Shown here piece after piece: positions 1-7,024 of a stretch of DNA of 11,943 nt (its first letter is position 1; the number at the start of each line of letters is the position of its first letter). This DNA is from Flavobacteria bacterium RIFCSPLOWO2_12_FULL_31_7 (GTDB taxonomy: Bacteria > Bacteroidota > Bacteroidia > Flavobacteriales > Flavobacteriaceae). The position numbers were made by a program, and so were the translations under genes. The notes below the pieces were generated by a model. The model was not told the origin of the DNA, made no database searches, and saw only the letters and a program-made list of their open reading frames with translations. The DNA lies in assembly GCA_001800945.1 (NCBI GenBank), contig MGWJ01000174.1:7088-19030 (forward strand), read 5' to 3'.

Positions 1-1
1 C

Positions 2-205
2 GAATTAATTTTAGCAGACGAACCTTCAGGAAACCTTGATCCTCAAACAAGTATCGAGATTATGGAAGTATTGAAAAAAATTAATGCTAATGGAAAAACA
101 ATTATAATGGCAACTCATGATTATGCTTTGCTATTGAAATATCCATCTAAAACCTTAAAATTTGAAGACGGTAAAGTTTTTGAAGTCGTACAAAAATCAG
201 TGTAA
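2..205 (+). CDS. ftsE: FtsE-like ABC transporter ATP-binding protein, C-terminal part (5' end outside window)
   Basis: Only the last 67 codons are present; the frame is open from the left edge and ends with TAA at 203-205. The fragment starts in the Walker B/D-loop stretch (LILADEPSGNLDP). The H-loop follows (ATHD), then a short tail ending VVQKSV. ADEPSGNLDP followed by ATHDYALL is typical of the FtsE/LolD type of small ABC ATPase, and the tail resembles flavobacterial FtsE. FtsE pairs with the membrane protein FtsX at the division site and, in studied bacteria, controls peptidoglycan hydrolases. No ftsX is seen here, but only one side of the gene is visible. The Walker A and signature motifs lie outside the window, so a LolD-type ATPase cannot be fully excluded. 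The next gene starts 53 bp downstream. Confidence 0.8.
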   Translation, partial: ELILADEPSGNLDPQTSIEIMEVLKKINANGKTIIMATHDYALLLKYPSKTLKFEDGKVFEVVQKSV

Positions 206-258
206 CGTTTTTAACAAAAATTATACTAATAGTACAAACTAACTAAAAACTAAAAATT

Positions 259-789
259 ATGAACGAAACTATTAAGAAAAACGGAATTAAATTTGGAATT
301 ATCTCAGCAGTTATCTCAATTGTTTTAACTGTTTTAATGTACACAATTGACATCAATTTATTTGCTAATTCTTGGATTGGAATTGGAATGGTTCTATTTT
401 ATTTGATGTTCGGTGTTTATGTAGTTGCGAGTACCAAAAAAGAAATGGGCGGTACTATTAATTTTAAAGAAGCATTCACAGTTTACTTCTTATATTCTGT
501 AATAGGAATAGTAATTGCGAACATTTTCAATTATATTTTATTCAATTTTATTGATCCTGCTGCAAAAGAACAAATCTTAGAAATCACAATTAATAAAACA
601 GTTGAAATGATGCAAAGATTTGATACTCCAAAAGATATCTTAAAAGAAACAGTCAAAGGAATGAAAGAAAACGATCAATACTCAATTGCAAACATTATCA
701 AAGGAAGTGCAATGGGAATTGTTTTTTCTTCTATAATTGGTTTGATTATAGCAGCAATTATGAAAAGCAAAACAACATATAACGAATAA
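259..789 (+). CDS. DUF4199 domain-containing integral membrane protein
   Basis: The protein has 176 residues and no known catalytic motif. Hydrophobic segments at about residues 10-30, 37-57, 71-95 and 148-168 suggest four membrane helices. An amphipathic, charged stretch (about 100-145, rich in K, E and M) lies between helices three and four. Size, the KFG start of helix one and the 'GGxINFKEAF' stretch before helix three match DUF4199, a Bacteroidota inner-membrane family of unknown function. The ATG follows an A-rich leader, as is common in flavobacteria. The stop TAA (787-789) directly abuts the ATG of the glycosyltransferase, so the two are almost certainly co-transcribed and translationally coupled. 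That pairing hints at a link to lipid-sugar metabolism, but this is inference; no role is established. Confidence 0.8.
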   Translation: MNETIKKNGIKFGIISAVISIVLTVLMYTIDINLFANSWIGIGMVLFYLMFGVYVVASTKKEMGGTINFKEAFTVYFLYSVIGIVIANIFNYILFNFIDPAAKEQILEITINKTVEMMQRFDTPKDILKETVKGMKENDQYSIANIIKGSAMGIVFSSIIGLIIAAIMKSKTTYNE

Positions 790-1731
790 ATGAATATATC
801 ACTAGTAATTCCCTTATTAAACGAACAAGAATCGTTACCCGAATTATCTAAATGGATTGAGAAAGTTATGACTAGTCATAACTTTTCTTATGAAGTATTG
901 TTTATAGATGACGGTAGTACAGATGCGTCTTGGCAAACCATTTTAGACTTACAAAAAAACAATTCCAACATTAAAGGAATTAAGTTTTTACGAAATTATG
1001 GCAAAAGTCAAGCCTTACACGCTGGTTTTGCAAAAGCCTTGGGAGATGTAGTAATTACTATGGATGCCGACTTGCAAGATAGTCCGGATGAAATTCCAGA
1101 ATTATATGATTTAGTAAAAAATCAAGGTTTCGACTTAATTTCTGGTTGGAAGAAAAAACGCTATGATTCTGTTGTATTTAAAAATATTCCTTCCAAATTA
1201 TTCAACTGGGCAGCAAGAAGAATTTCTGGTGTGAAGTTAAATGATTTCAATTGTGGATTAAAAGCCTACAAAAATGTGGTGATTAAAAATATTGAAGTTT
1301 CAGGTGAAATGCACCGTTACATTCCTGTTTTAGCTAAAAATGCCGGATTTGCAAAAATTGGTGAAAAAGTCGTAATCCACCAAGCCAGAAAATACGGAAC
1401 ATCAAAATTTGGTATCGATAGATTTGTTAATGGATTTTTAGATTTAATTACGATTTGGTTTATTTCTAAATTTGGAAAACGTCCTATGCACTTTTTTGGA
1501 TTATTAGGAAGTTTAATGTTTTTTATCGGTTTTCTTTTAACTATTTATTTAGGAATTGACAAGCTTTTCATTCACAAAACAGCTCGTTTAATTACCAACA
1601 GGCCAGAATTTTACATTGCTTTAACCACTATGATTATTGGAACACAATTGTTCTTAGCTGGATTTTTAGGCGAAATTATATTGAGAACAAAAAGCAACGA
1701 AGAACGCTACAAAATAGCGGAGACATTATAG
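790..1731 (+). CDS. Family 2 glycosyltransferase, DPM1/GtrB-like, membrane-anchored
   Basis: The protein has 313 residues. The N-terminal GT-A domain (about 1-215) opens with VIPLLNEQESLPEL and contains the nucleotide-binding FIDDGSTD (Asp40/Asp41). MDADLQDSPDEIPEL follows, with the metal-binding DxD at 92-94; then NCGLKAY (154-160), EMHRYIPVLA (173-182) and the basic ARKYGTSKFG (199-208). Two hydrophobic helices follow (about 234-255 and 275-297). This layout is that of polyprenyl-phosphate glycosyltransferases of the DPM1/GtrB/ArnC group. They move a sugar from a nucleotide donor to a lipid phosphate on the cytoplasmic face of the inner membrane. The donor sugar (glucose, mannose or other) cannot be read from sequence. 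The start abuts the DUF4199 stop. A stem-loop repeat follows the gene. Confidence 0.88.
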   Translation: MNISLVIPLLNEQESLPELSKWIEKVMTSHNFSYEVLFIDDGSTDASWQTILDLQKNNSNIKGIKFLRNYGKSQALHAGFAKALGDVVITMDADLQDSPDEIPELYDLVKNQGFDLISGWKKKRYDSVVFKNIPSKLFNWAARRISGVKLNDFNCGLKAYKNVVIKNIEVSGEMHRYIPVLAKNAGFAKIGEKVVIHQARKYGTSKFGIDRFVNGFLDLITIWFISKFGKRPMHFFGLLGSLMFFIGFLLTIYLGIDKLFIHKTARLITNRPEFYIALTTMIIGTQLFLAGFLGEIILRTKSNEERYKIAETL

Positions 1732-1766
1732 TTTTAAGGACGAAAATTGTGACCTAAGATAAAAGT

Positions 1767-1822
1767 TTGTCACGCTGAAAGCGTCTCAACATAGTTTGCG
1801 CGAGCTGCTTTCAGCATGACAA
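1767..1822. repeat. REP-like palindromic element (16-bp imperfect inverted repeat)
   Basis: Left arm TTGTCACGCTGAAAGC (1767-1782) pairs with right arm GCTTTCAGCATGACAA (1807-1822). There is one non-Watson-Crick position, which would be a G-U-type wobble, and the loop is 24 nt. The 'GTCA(C/T)GCTGA ... TCAGCATGAC' core resembles palindromes scattered between genes in many Bacteroidota genomes; that comparison is from memory, not a search. GC content is visibly higher than in the flanks. There is no U-run after the stem on either strand, so it is not a classical intrinsic terminator. It could still act as a 3'-end stabiliser for the glycosyltransferase mRNA. Confidence 0.7.
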
Positions 1823-1839
1823 GTTTGGGTTTAGTTTGT

Positions 1840-1876
1840 GAATAATAAAATGAATTTATTATTCAAATAATAAAAT
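1840..1876. repeat. Nested AT-rich inverted and direct repeats upstream of the phosphohexomutase gene
   Basis: GAATAATAAA (1840-1849) and TTTATTATTC (1855-1864) form a perfect 10-bp inverted repeat with a 5-nt loop. The 11-mer AATAATAAAAT at 1841-1851 recurs at 1866-1876, giving three related half-sites in 37 bp (two direct, one inverted), with the direct copies 25 bp apart. In such AT-rich DNA some symmetry is expected by chance, but a perfect 10-bp arm plus an 11-bp direct copy is notable. It may be a regulator-binding region or a small hairpin. Confidence 0.55.
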
Positions 1877-1890
1877 CTGCAAATTTGCAG
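1877..1890. promoter_or_regulatory. 14-bp perfect palindrome CTGCAAATTTGCAG, possible operator
   Basis: CTGCAAATTTGCAG is its own reverse complement. It ends 26 bp before the ATG at 1917, where a dimeric repressor or activator site would be expected. Its core CAAATTTG differs by one base from the flavobacterial -7 consensus TAnnTTTG, so it might overlap the promoter itself. No convincing -33 TTG was found at the usual distance, so the exact promoter of the downstream gene is unresolved. Confidence 0.4.
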
Positions 1891-1916
1891 TTAGCAAAAA
1901 AAATTAAAATAAGATT

Positions 1917-3644
1917 ATGCACATAGAACAAAATATATTAGATCAAGTTAACGAATGGCTTACATCTACTTTCGACCAAAACACACAAGAAGAAATAAAA
2001 GAATTAATGACTTCCGACCCAAAAGGTTTAGAAGATGCTTTTTATAAAAACTTAGAGTTTGGAACAGGTGGAATGCGTGGTGTTATGGGCGTTGGAACCA
2101 ATCGTATCAATAAATACACGTTGGGAAAAAACACGCAAGGCTTGTCTAACTATTTGAAAAAATGTTTTCCAAATGAAGATTTAAAAGTAGCAATTGCTTA
2201 CGATTGTAGAAAAAACAGTAATACGCTTGCAAAAGTGGTAGCTGATATTTTTTCAGCAAATGGAATTAAAGTGTATTTATTTTCAGAAATGCGCCCTACT
2301 CCAGAATTATCATTTGCGTTAAAACATTTGAATTGTCATTCTGGAATTGTATTGACAGCTTCACACAATCCGCCAGAATACAATGGATACAAAGTATATT
2401 GGCAAGATGGAGGACAAATTGTTCCGCCTCAAGATGGTGAAATTATTGCAGAAATTGAAGCTTTAAAATATAGTGATATTAAATTCACAGCTAACGAAGA
2501 CTTAATTGAATATATTGATACTAAAATTGATGAAGCGTTTGTAAATTCAACAGTTGAAAATGCAAGTTTCAATACACCAAAAGAAGCAAAAGAAAAGTTA
2601 AATATTGTATTTACACCTTTACACGGAACTTCTGTAAAATCTATTCCAGCCGTTTTAGCCAGAGCGGGTTATACGAACGTAAATATTGTAAAAGAACAAG
2701 AAATACCTGACGGAAATTTCCCAACAGTAAAATCACCAAATCCGGAAGAACCAGAAGCGTTAACAATGGCTTTAGCCTTAGCTGACAAAGTAAATGCAGA
2801 TATTGTGATTGGTACAGATCCAGATTCTGACAGATTAGGTGTGGCCGTTAGAGATAACAATGGGAAAATGATGTTACTAAATGGAAACCAAACCATGGTA
2901 ATCATGACAGCTTTTTTATTAGAACAATGGAAACGTGCAGATAAAATTACAGGAACTGAATTTATCGGTTCAACCATTGTTTCTACTCCAATGATGTTAG
3001 ATTTAGCAGAAGCCTACGGAGTAGAATGCAAAGTGGGATTAACTGGTTTCAAATGGATTGCAAAATTTATTAAAGACTTCCCAAATCAAAAATTTATTGG
3101 TGGTGGTGAAGAAAGTTTCGGATTTATGGTGGGCGACGCGGTTAGAGATAAAGATGCCGTAGCAGCTTGTTTATTGGTCTGTGAAATTGCTGCTCAAGCA
3201 AAAGCTTCTGGAAGTAGTTTATACAACGAACTGATTAACTTATACTTAGATTTCGGATTTTATAAAGAACATTTAATATCTTTAACTAAAAAAGGTAAAG
3301 AAGGCTTGGCAGAAATTAATCAAATGATGATTGATTTACGCGACAATCCGATGGAAAGCATCAATGGACAACGTGTAGTTTGTATTGAAGATTACCAAAA
3401 TACAACTGCTCGCGATTTAATAAACAATGAAACTTTTGATTTAGACATTCCAAAATCGAATGTGCTGATTTATTATTTAGAAGACGGTAGTAAAATTTGC
3501 GCCAGACCAAGCGGAACAGAACCAAAAATTAAATTCTATTTTAGTGTAAATGCTATTTTAGAAGACAAAAACGATTTCGAATCTGCAAATAAATTTTTAG
3601 ATACGAAAATTCAGAATATTATTACTGAAATGAAATTAAACTAA
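1917..3644 (+). CDS. Alpha-D-phosphohexomutase (phosphoglucomutase/phosphomannomutase-type phospho-sugar mutase)
   Basis: The protein has 575 residues, full length for the PGM2-like bacterial branch. All four functional loops are intact. The phosphoserine loop TASHNPP has catalytic Ser149. The Mg-binding loop is DPDSDR (Asp301, Asp303, Asp305). The sugar-specificity loop is GGGEESFGF (395-403, with Glu398 and Ser400), and the C-terminal phosphate-binding loop is RPSGTEPK (530-537). The enzyme moves phosphate between C1 and C6 of a hexose, through a bisphosphate intermediate, in the cytosol. It links glycolytic sugar phosphates to nucleotide-sugar synthesis. Glucose and mannose preference cannot be separated with certainty. 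The ATG is preceded by an A-rich leader and a palindrome. The stop overlaps the ATG of the ABC exporter by one base (TAATG, 3642-3646), so the two are coupled. Confidence 0.93.
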   Translation: MHIEQNILDQVNEWLTSTFDQNTQEEIKELMTSDPKGLEDAFYKNLEFGTGGMRGVMGVGTNRINKYTLGKNTQGLSNYLKKCFPNEDLKVAIAYDCRKNSNTLAKVVADIFSANGIKVYLFSEMRPTPELSFALKHLNCHSGIVLTASHNPPEYNGYKVYWQDGGQIVPPQDGEIIAEIEALKYSDIKFTANEDLIEYIDTKIDEAFVNSTVENASFNTPKEAKEKLNIVFTPLHGTSVKSIPAVLARAGYTNVNIVKEQEIPDGNFPTVKSPNPEEPEALTMALALADKVNADIVIGTDPDSDRLGVAVRDNNGKMMLLNGNQTMVIMTAFLLEQWKRADKITGTEFIGSTIVSTPMMLDLAEAYGVECKVGLTGFKWIAKFIKDFPNQKFIGGGEESFGFMVGDAVRDKDAVAACLLVCEIAAQAKASGSSLYNELINLYLDFGFYKEHLISLTKKGKEGLAEINQMMIDLRDNPMESINGQRVVCIEDYQNTTARDLINNETFDLDIPKSNVLIYYLEDGSKICARPSGTEPKIKFYFSVNAILEDKNDFESANKFLDTKIQNIITEMKLN

Positions 3645-5473
3645 TGGATGATAATTTAAAAAAAATAATCCCTTTCGTAAAAAAGTATAAGAGAAATGCC
3701 ATCTTAAATATTGTATTCAATATTTTTTATGCTTTGTTCTCTACTCTACTAATGGTGACTTTAATTCCAACTTTAAATGTTTTATTTGACAAAACAAAAC
3801 AAGTTTTTGTTGAACCACAATACGAAGGTTTTGGTAAAATAGGTAAATATTTAAACAATTATTTCAATTATCAAATTACGACTATTTCAAACGAAAGTGG
3901 TATTCAAACTGCTTTATTATTTGTTGTTGGAATTGTAATTACTACTGCTCTATTAAAAAATTTCTTCAACTATTTAGCTTCAAATCAATCAACTGTATTG
4001 AGAAATGGAGTTTTAACCGATTTACGTGAAAAATTATATAGCAAAATTATTCACTTACCTATTTCCTATTATTCAGATCAAAGAAAAGGCGATGTAATGA
4101 CAAAAATGTTAGGTGATATTGGTGAGGTTCAGAATTCGTTTTTCCAAATTTTTGAATTAATAATTAGAGAACCTATAACAATAGTTTTTTCTTTACTTTC
4201 GATGTTAATCATCAGTGTTAAATTAACCCTTTTTGTCTTTATTTTTATTCCAGTATCAGGATTTATCATTTCAAGAATTGGAAAAAGTTTAAAATCAAAA
4301 TCAGTTCAAGCTCAACATGAACAAGGTGTTTTTATTTCAACTTTAGACGAGACCTTAACAGGATTAAAAGTCGTTAAAAGTTATAATGCCGAAAATATTT
4401 TTATTTCAAAATTTAATGCTTCCATTTATAAATTACTAAAATTAAACACAAGTATTGCCAATAAAAACAACCTAGCCTCACCAATGAGTGAGTTCTTAGG
4501 AATTATGTCTATTGCATCATTATTACTTTATGGAGGTTATTTAGTATTATTAGATAAAAGTTTAGATGCTACTGCATTTATTGGTTATATAGCACTTGCT
4601 TATACCATTTTAACTCCAGCAAAAGCAATTTCTAAAGCGTCTTATCAAGTGAAAAGTGGTTTGGCTGCAGCTGAAAGAGTTTTTACTTTGTTAGAACAAG
4701 AAAATACAGTAACCAATAAACCAGATGCCTTTGTAAAACATACTTTTGATAAAGGAATTACTGTAAAAAATATCAATTTTGCGTATCAAGAGGAAAATGT
4801 GTTGAAAAACTTTTCTTTTGAAGTGGAAAAAGGTAAAACTGTGGCTTTAGTAGGGCAATCGGGTTCAGGAAAAAGTACCATTGCGAATTTATTAACGCGT
4901 TTTTATGATATTAATGATGGTTCGATTTTGGTTGATGGCGTGGAAGTTAGAGATTGGGACATGCACGCTTTACGTGGCTTAATTGGATTAGTAACTCAAG
5001 ATTCAATCTTATTTAACGAATCGATAAAAAATAATTTATTGATTGGAAAACCTAATGCAACGGATGAAGAAATTATTGAAGCTTTAAAAGTAGCGAATGC
5101 TTACGAGTTTGTATCAACACTTCCAAACGGAATCAATACCAATATTGGTGATGCGGGTGGAAAATTATCTGGTGGACAAAAACAACGCTTATCAATTGCT
5201 AGAGCAGTATTGAAAAACCCACCAATAATGATTTTAGATGAAGCGACTTCTGCATTAGATACGGAAAGTGAAAAATTGGTTCAAGACGCGTTAGAAAAAA
5301 TGATGCAAAACAGAACTTCTATTGTAATTGCACACCGTTTATCAACTATTCAAAAAGCAGATAACATTATTGTAATGCAAAAAGGCGAAATTGTAGAACA
5401 AGGTAAACATGCCGAATTAATTGCGAAAAACGGAACATATGCGAGATTAGTCGCATTACAATCATTAGAGTAA
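3644..5473 (+). CDS. MsbA-like ABC exporter, fused transmembrane and ATPase domains
   Basis: The protein has 609 residues and is a complete half-transporter expected to act as a homodimer in the inner membrane. The exporter-type membrane domain covers about 1-340, with helices near 20-45, 88-110, 172-190, 193-212, 284-304 and 308-328. A fairly long loop (about 47-87) separates the first two helices. The nucleotide-binding domain shows Walker A GQSGSGKST (404-412), Q-loop Gln452, signature LSGGQ (508-512), Walker B IMILDE with catalytic Glu533, and H-loop His564. All are intact, so it should be ATP-active. The architecture matches lipid/lipid-A flippases (MsbA) and multidrug exporters. Coupling to a sugar-phosphate mutase, with a lipid-sugar transferase nearby, favours a lipid or glycolipid substrate; this is inference. 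Confidence 0.9.
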   Translation: MDDNLKKIIPFVKKYKRNAILNIVFNIFYALFSTLLMVTLIPTLNVLFDKTKQVFVEPQYEGFGKIGKYLNNYFNYQITTISNESGIQTALLFVVGIVITTALLKNFFNYLASNQSTVLRNGVLTDLREKLYSKIIHLPISYYSDQRKGDVMTKMLGDIGEVQNSFFQIFELIIREPITIVFSLLSMLIISVKLTLFVFIFIPVSGFIISRIGKSLKSKSVQAQHEQGVFISTLDETLTGLKVVKSYNAENIFISKFNASIYKLLKLNTSIANKNNLASPMSEFLGIMSIASLLLYGGYLVLLDKSLDATAFIGYIALAYTILTPAKAISKASYQVKSGLAAAERVFTLLEQENTVTNKPDAFVKHTFDKGITVKNINFAYQEENVLKNFSFEVEKGKTVALVGQSGSGKSTIANLLTRFYDINDGSILVDGVEVRDWDMHALRGLIGLVTQDSILFNESIKNNLLIGKPNATDEEIIEALKVANAYEFVSTLPNGINTNIGDAGGKLSGGQKQRLSIARAVLKNPPIMILDEATSALDTESEKLVQDALEKMMQNRTSIVIAHRLSTIQKADNIIVMQKGEIVEQGKHAELIAKNGTYARLVALQSLE

Positions 5474-5499
5474 AACTTATACTTTCGAAATAACTTAAA

Positions 5500-6201
5500 A
5501 TGTATAAAAAAAACGACAACATTAAGTTACCCGAAGATCCAAATACTATCGTTTGGAAATACTTAGACTTGTCTAAATTTTTAGATTTATTGATGTCGCA
5601 AAAGTTATTTATGTCGCGTTCCGATAAGTTTGAAGATCAATATGAAGGCACATTTTCCGAGCCAACTTATGAGGAAATTAAAAAGCTATCTGAAAACAAT
5701 CCCGAATTTTTAGATTACTACAAATCACATCGTGAAAAAGTAGTAGTAAGCAGTTGGCATATCAATGAATACGAATCGTTTGCGATGTGGCAAATTTTCA
5801 CTCAAAACAATGAAGGTTTAGCGATTCAATCGACCATTGGAAGGTTGCAAAAAGCTTTAAAACCAGAAATTAATTATAGTCAATTTATTGGCGAAGTAAA
5901 TTATATCGACTACAAAAAAGAATACATTCCTTTCGATAATATGTTTTTCCCTTTTATGTTCAAACGAAAAAGTTTTCAATATGAAAGAGAAGTCCGAATC
6001 ATTTCCAATTTATCTGAAAATAATATTAAAATTAATGATGGATTAAAAATTGATGTAGATATCAATCAACTAATTGAAAAAATATACATCCATCCGAAAT
6101 CAGAAAACTGGTATAAAAAACTAGTGATTGAATTGGTTTCGAAACTAGATTATACTTTTGAAATTGAAAAATCGGATTTGGAAAGTGATATTTTAATTTA
6201 G
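5500..6201 (+). CDS. DUF2971 domain-containing protein
   Basis: The protein has 233 residues, with no signal peptide or membrane segment, so it is probably cytosolic. It matches the DUF2971 pattern. The N-terminus has WKYLDLSKFLDLL followed by FMSRSDKFEDQYEGTF. The central hallmark is SSWHINEYESFAMWQIF (84-100: Trp86, Asn89, Glu90, Glu92, Met96, Trp97), followed by NEGLAIQST (104-112). The C-terminal half has FKRKSFQYEREVRII (154-168). These conserved polar and aromatic residues look like an active or binding site, but no activity is established. The gene starts 26 bp after the ABC exporter on the same strand; TACTTTCG at 5480-5487 is one base off the -7 consensus, so it might have its own weak promoter. 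DUF2971 genes are patchily distributed and often stand alone, so a link to the exporter is doubtful. Confidence 0.8.
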   Translation: MYKKNDNIKLPEDPNTIVWKYLDLSKFLDLLMSQKLFMSRSDKFEDQYEGTFSEPTYEEIKKLSENNPEFLDYYKSHREKVVVSSWHINEYESFAMWQIFTQNNEGLAIQSTIGRLQKALKPEINYSQFIGEVNYIDYKKEYIPFDNMFFPFMFKRKSFQYEREVRIISNLSENNIKINDGLKIDVDINQLIEKIYIHPKSENWYKKLVIELVSKLDYTFEIEKSDLESDILI

Positions 6202-6207
6202 TTTAAC

Positions 6208-6289
6208 CGCAAAGATTTACGCAAAGCTTGCTATGTTTATCCTAAACACATATTAAATAAACAAAAAATCTATATGCCTATGTGTTTAG
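6208..6289. repeat. CGCAAAG tandem motif plus 11-bp inverted repeat between convergent genes
   Basis: CGCAAAG occurs at 6208-6214 and again at 6220-6226, a 12-bp period. Downstream, CTAAACACATA (6242-6252) and TATGTGTTTAG (6279-6289) form a perfect 11-bp inverted repeat with a 26-nt AT-rich loop. The right arm ends 5 bp before the stop codon of the convergent lipoprotein gene, and the whole element fits between the two stops (6201 and 6297). 'ACCGCAAAG...CGCAAAG' tracts and 'ACACATAG' palindromes resemble dispersed intergenic elements of flavobacterial genomes, from memory only. It may serve as a bidirectional transcript end, but neither strand has a U-run directly after the stem. Confidence 0.55.
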
Positions 6290-6294
6290 AAAAA

Positions 6295-6987
6295 CTACAA
6301 AGGAAAATATTCCGAAACCTTACTATCTTTTAAGTTTAAAAAATGATAATGAATTTTGTCTTTCTTATCGAATTCGCCGTTTTTATTAGCATCTTCAATT
6401 GTTCTGAAAAAGATTTTATTAGTTGATTCGATATGTTTCCAATCTACTAATTCTTGTAAATCTGTAGAAATTTTCGTGAAGTTTTTACCTAATTCAGAAC
6501 TAATATACAATGATTTAATGTCATTAGAATCAATTATACCATCTTGATTCGTATCGGCATCAGCTAAAATATAAACTAACATTTTGTTATTTTTAATGAA
6601 CGATACACGTTCAATTAGCATCACTTTATCTGTTAAAACATGAAGAGAATCTGAACCAACTGCCTGAAACTTTAAATTTTGCAAATAACCCGTAATTTCG
6701 TTTTCCATGGAATTAGAAACATTAAATCCAGCAACACCTTCATAGGAAGTGGTTTCATAACTTCCTTTTTTATTGATATCGCCAAGCGTTAAATTCCCAA
6801 TCGTATAAACCAAAGTACTAGAACCATCAAATTGAATAGGTAAATCCGCTACTTCTAATTTAGTAGTATCTTTTTGTGGCGATTTTGCCTCTTTTTCTGT
6901 ATATTTTACCTTCGGTTTACTTTTTTCTTCTTGACAGGAAAAAATTAGTGCGCTAGAAGCTAAAAGGATATATATATAATTTTTCAT
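6295..6987 (-). CDS. Lipoprotein with two EF-hand-type calcium-binding loops
   Basis: From ATG 6987 the protein has 230 residues. It begins with a type II signal peptide (MKNYIYILLASSALIFSC), whose Cys is the predicted lipidation site. The frame extends to a TTG at 7008 and an ATG at 6993, but the ATG at 6987 gives the cleanest signal peptide. Directly after Cys comes QEEKS; acidic residues there resemble the Bacteroidota lipoprotein export signal, suggesting surface exposure. Two loops fit the 12-residue EF-hand/dockerin pattern DxNxxGxxDxxD: DTNQDGIIDSND (residues 145-156 from this start) and DANKNGEFDKKD (199-210). Both have every ligand position filled. The first half (to about residue 110) matches no family I recognise. 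It sits 37 bp after the receptor stop and is probably in the same operon. Molecular role unknown. Confidence 0.75.
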   Translation of the reverse strand: MKNYIYILLASSALIFSCQEEKSKPKVKYTEKEAKSPQKDTTKLEVADLPIQFDGSSTLVYTIGNLTLGDINKKGSYETTSYEGVAGFNVSNSMENEITGYLQNLKFQAVGSDSLHVLTDKVMLIERVSFIKNNKMLVYILADADTNQDGIIDSNDIKSLYISSELGKNFTKISTDLQELVDWKHIESTNKIFFRTIEDANKNGEFDKKDKIHYHFLNLKDSKVSEYFPL

Positions 6988-7005
6988 ATTCATTACTTTG
7001 TCTAT

Positions 7006-7013
7006 CAAATATA
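7006..7013 (-). promoter_or_regulatory. Possible -7 element (TATATTTG) before the lipoprotein gene
   Basis: On the minus strand TATATTTG exactly fits the Bacteroidota -7 consensus TAnnTTTG and lies 18 bp upstream of the ATG at 6987. The only TTG upstream is 26 bp away, longer than the usual 17-23, so the -33 half is weak. It could give the lipoprotein a second, operon-internal promoter with a very short leader. A chance match is plausible in such AT-rich DNA. Confidence 0.3.
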
Positions 7014-7024
7014 GTAATTTGAAA

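Noticed and set aside
1767..1822. Intrinsic terminator
   Set aside because: The stem is strong, but no U-run follows on either strand, so it is called a repeat instead.
2669..2977. Open frame on the minus strand inside the phosphohexomutase gene
   Set aside because: It lies wholly antisense to a strongly conserved enzyme gene, and its translation has no recognisable domain.
6356..6547. Plus-strand frame opposite the EF-hand lipoprotein
   Set aside because: The opposite strand has a signal peptide and two Ca-binding loops; this frame shows nothing recognisable.
6968..6980. TATATATATA microsatellite, possible phase-variation tract
   Set aside because: It encodes the IYI stretch of the signal peptide, is short, and does not look hypermutable.
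6988..7008. Longer start (TTG at 7008) for the lipoprotein
   Set aside because: It adds seven residues before a signal peptide that is complete from the ATG at 6987, and TTG is a rare start.
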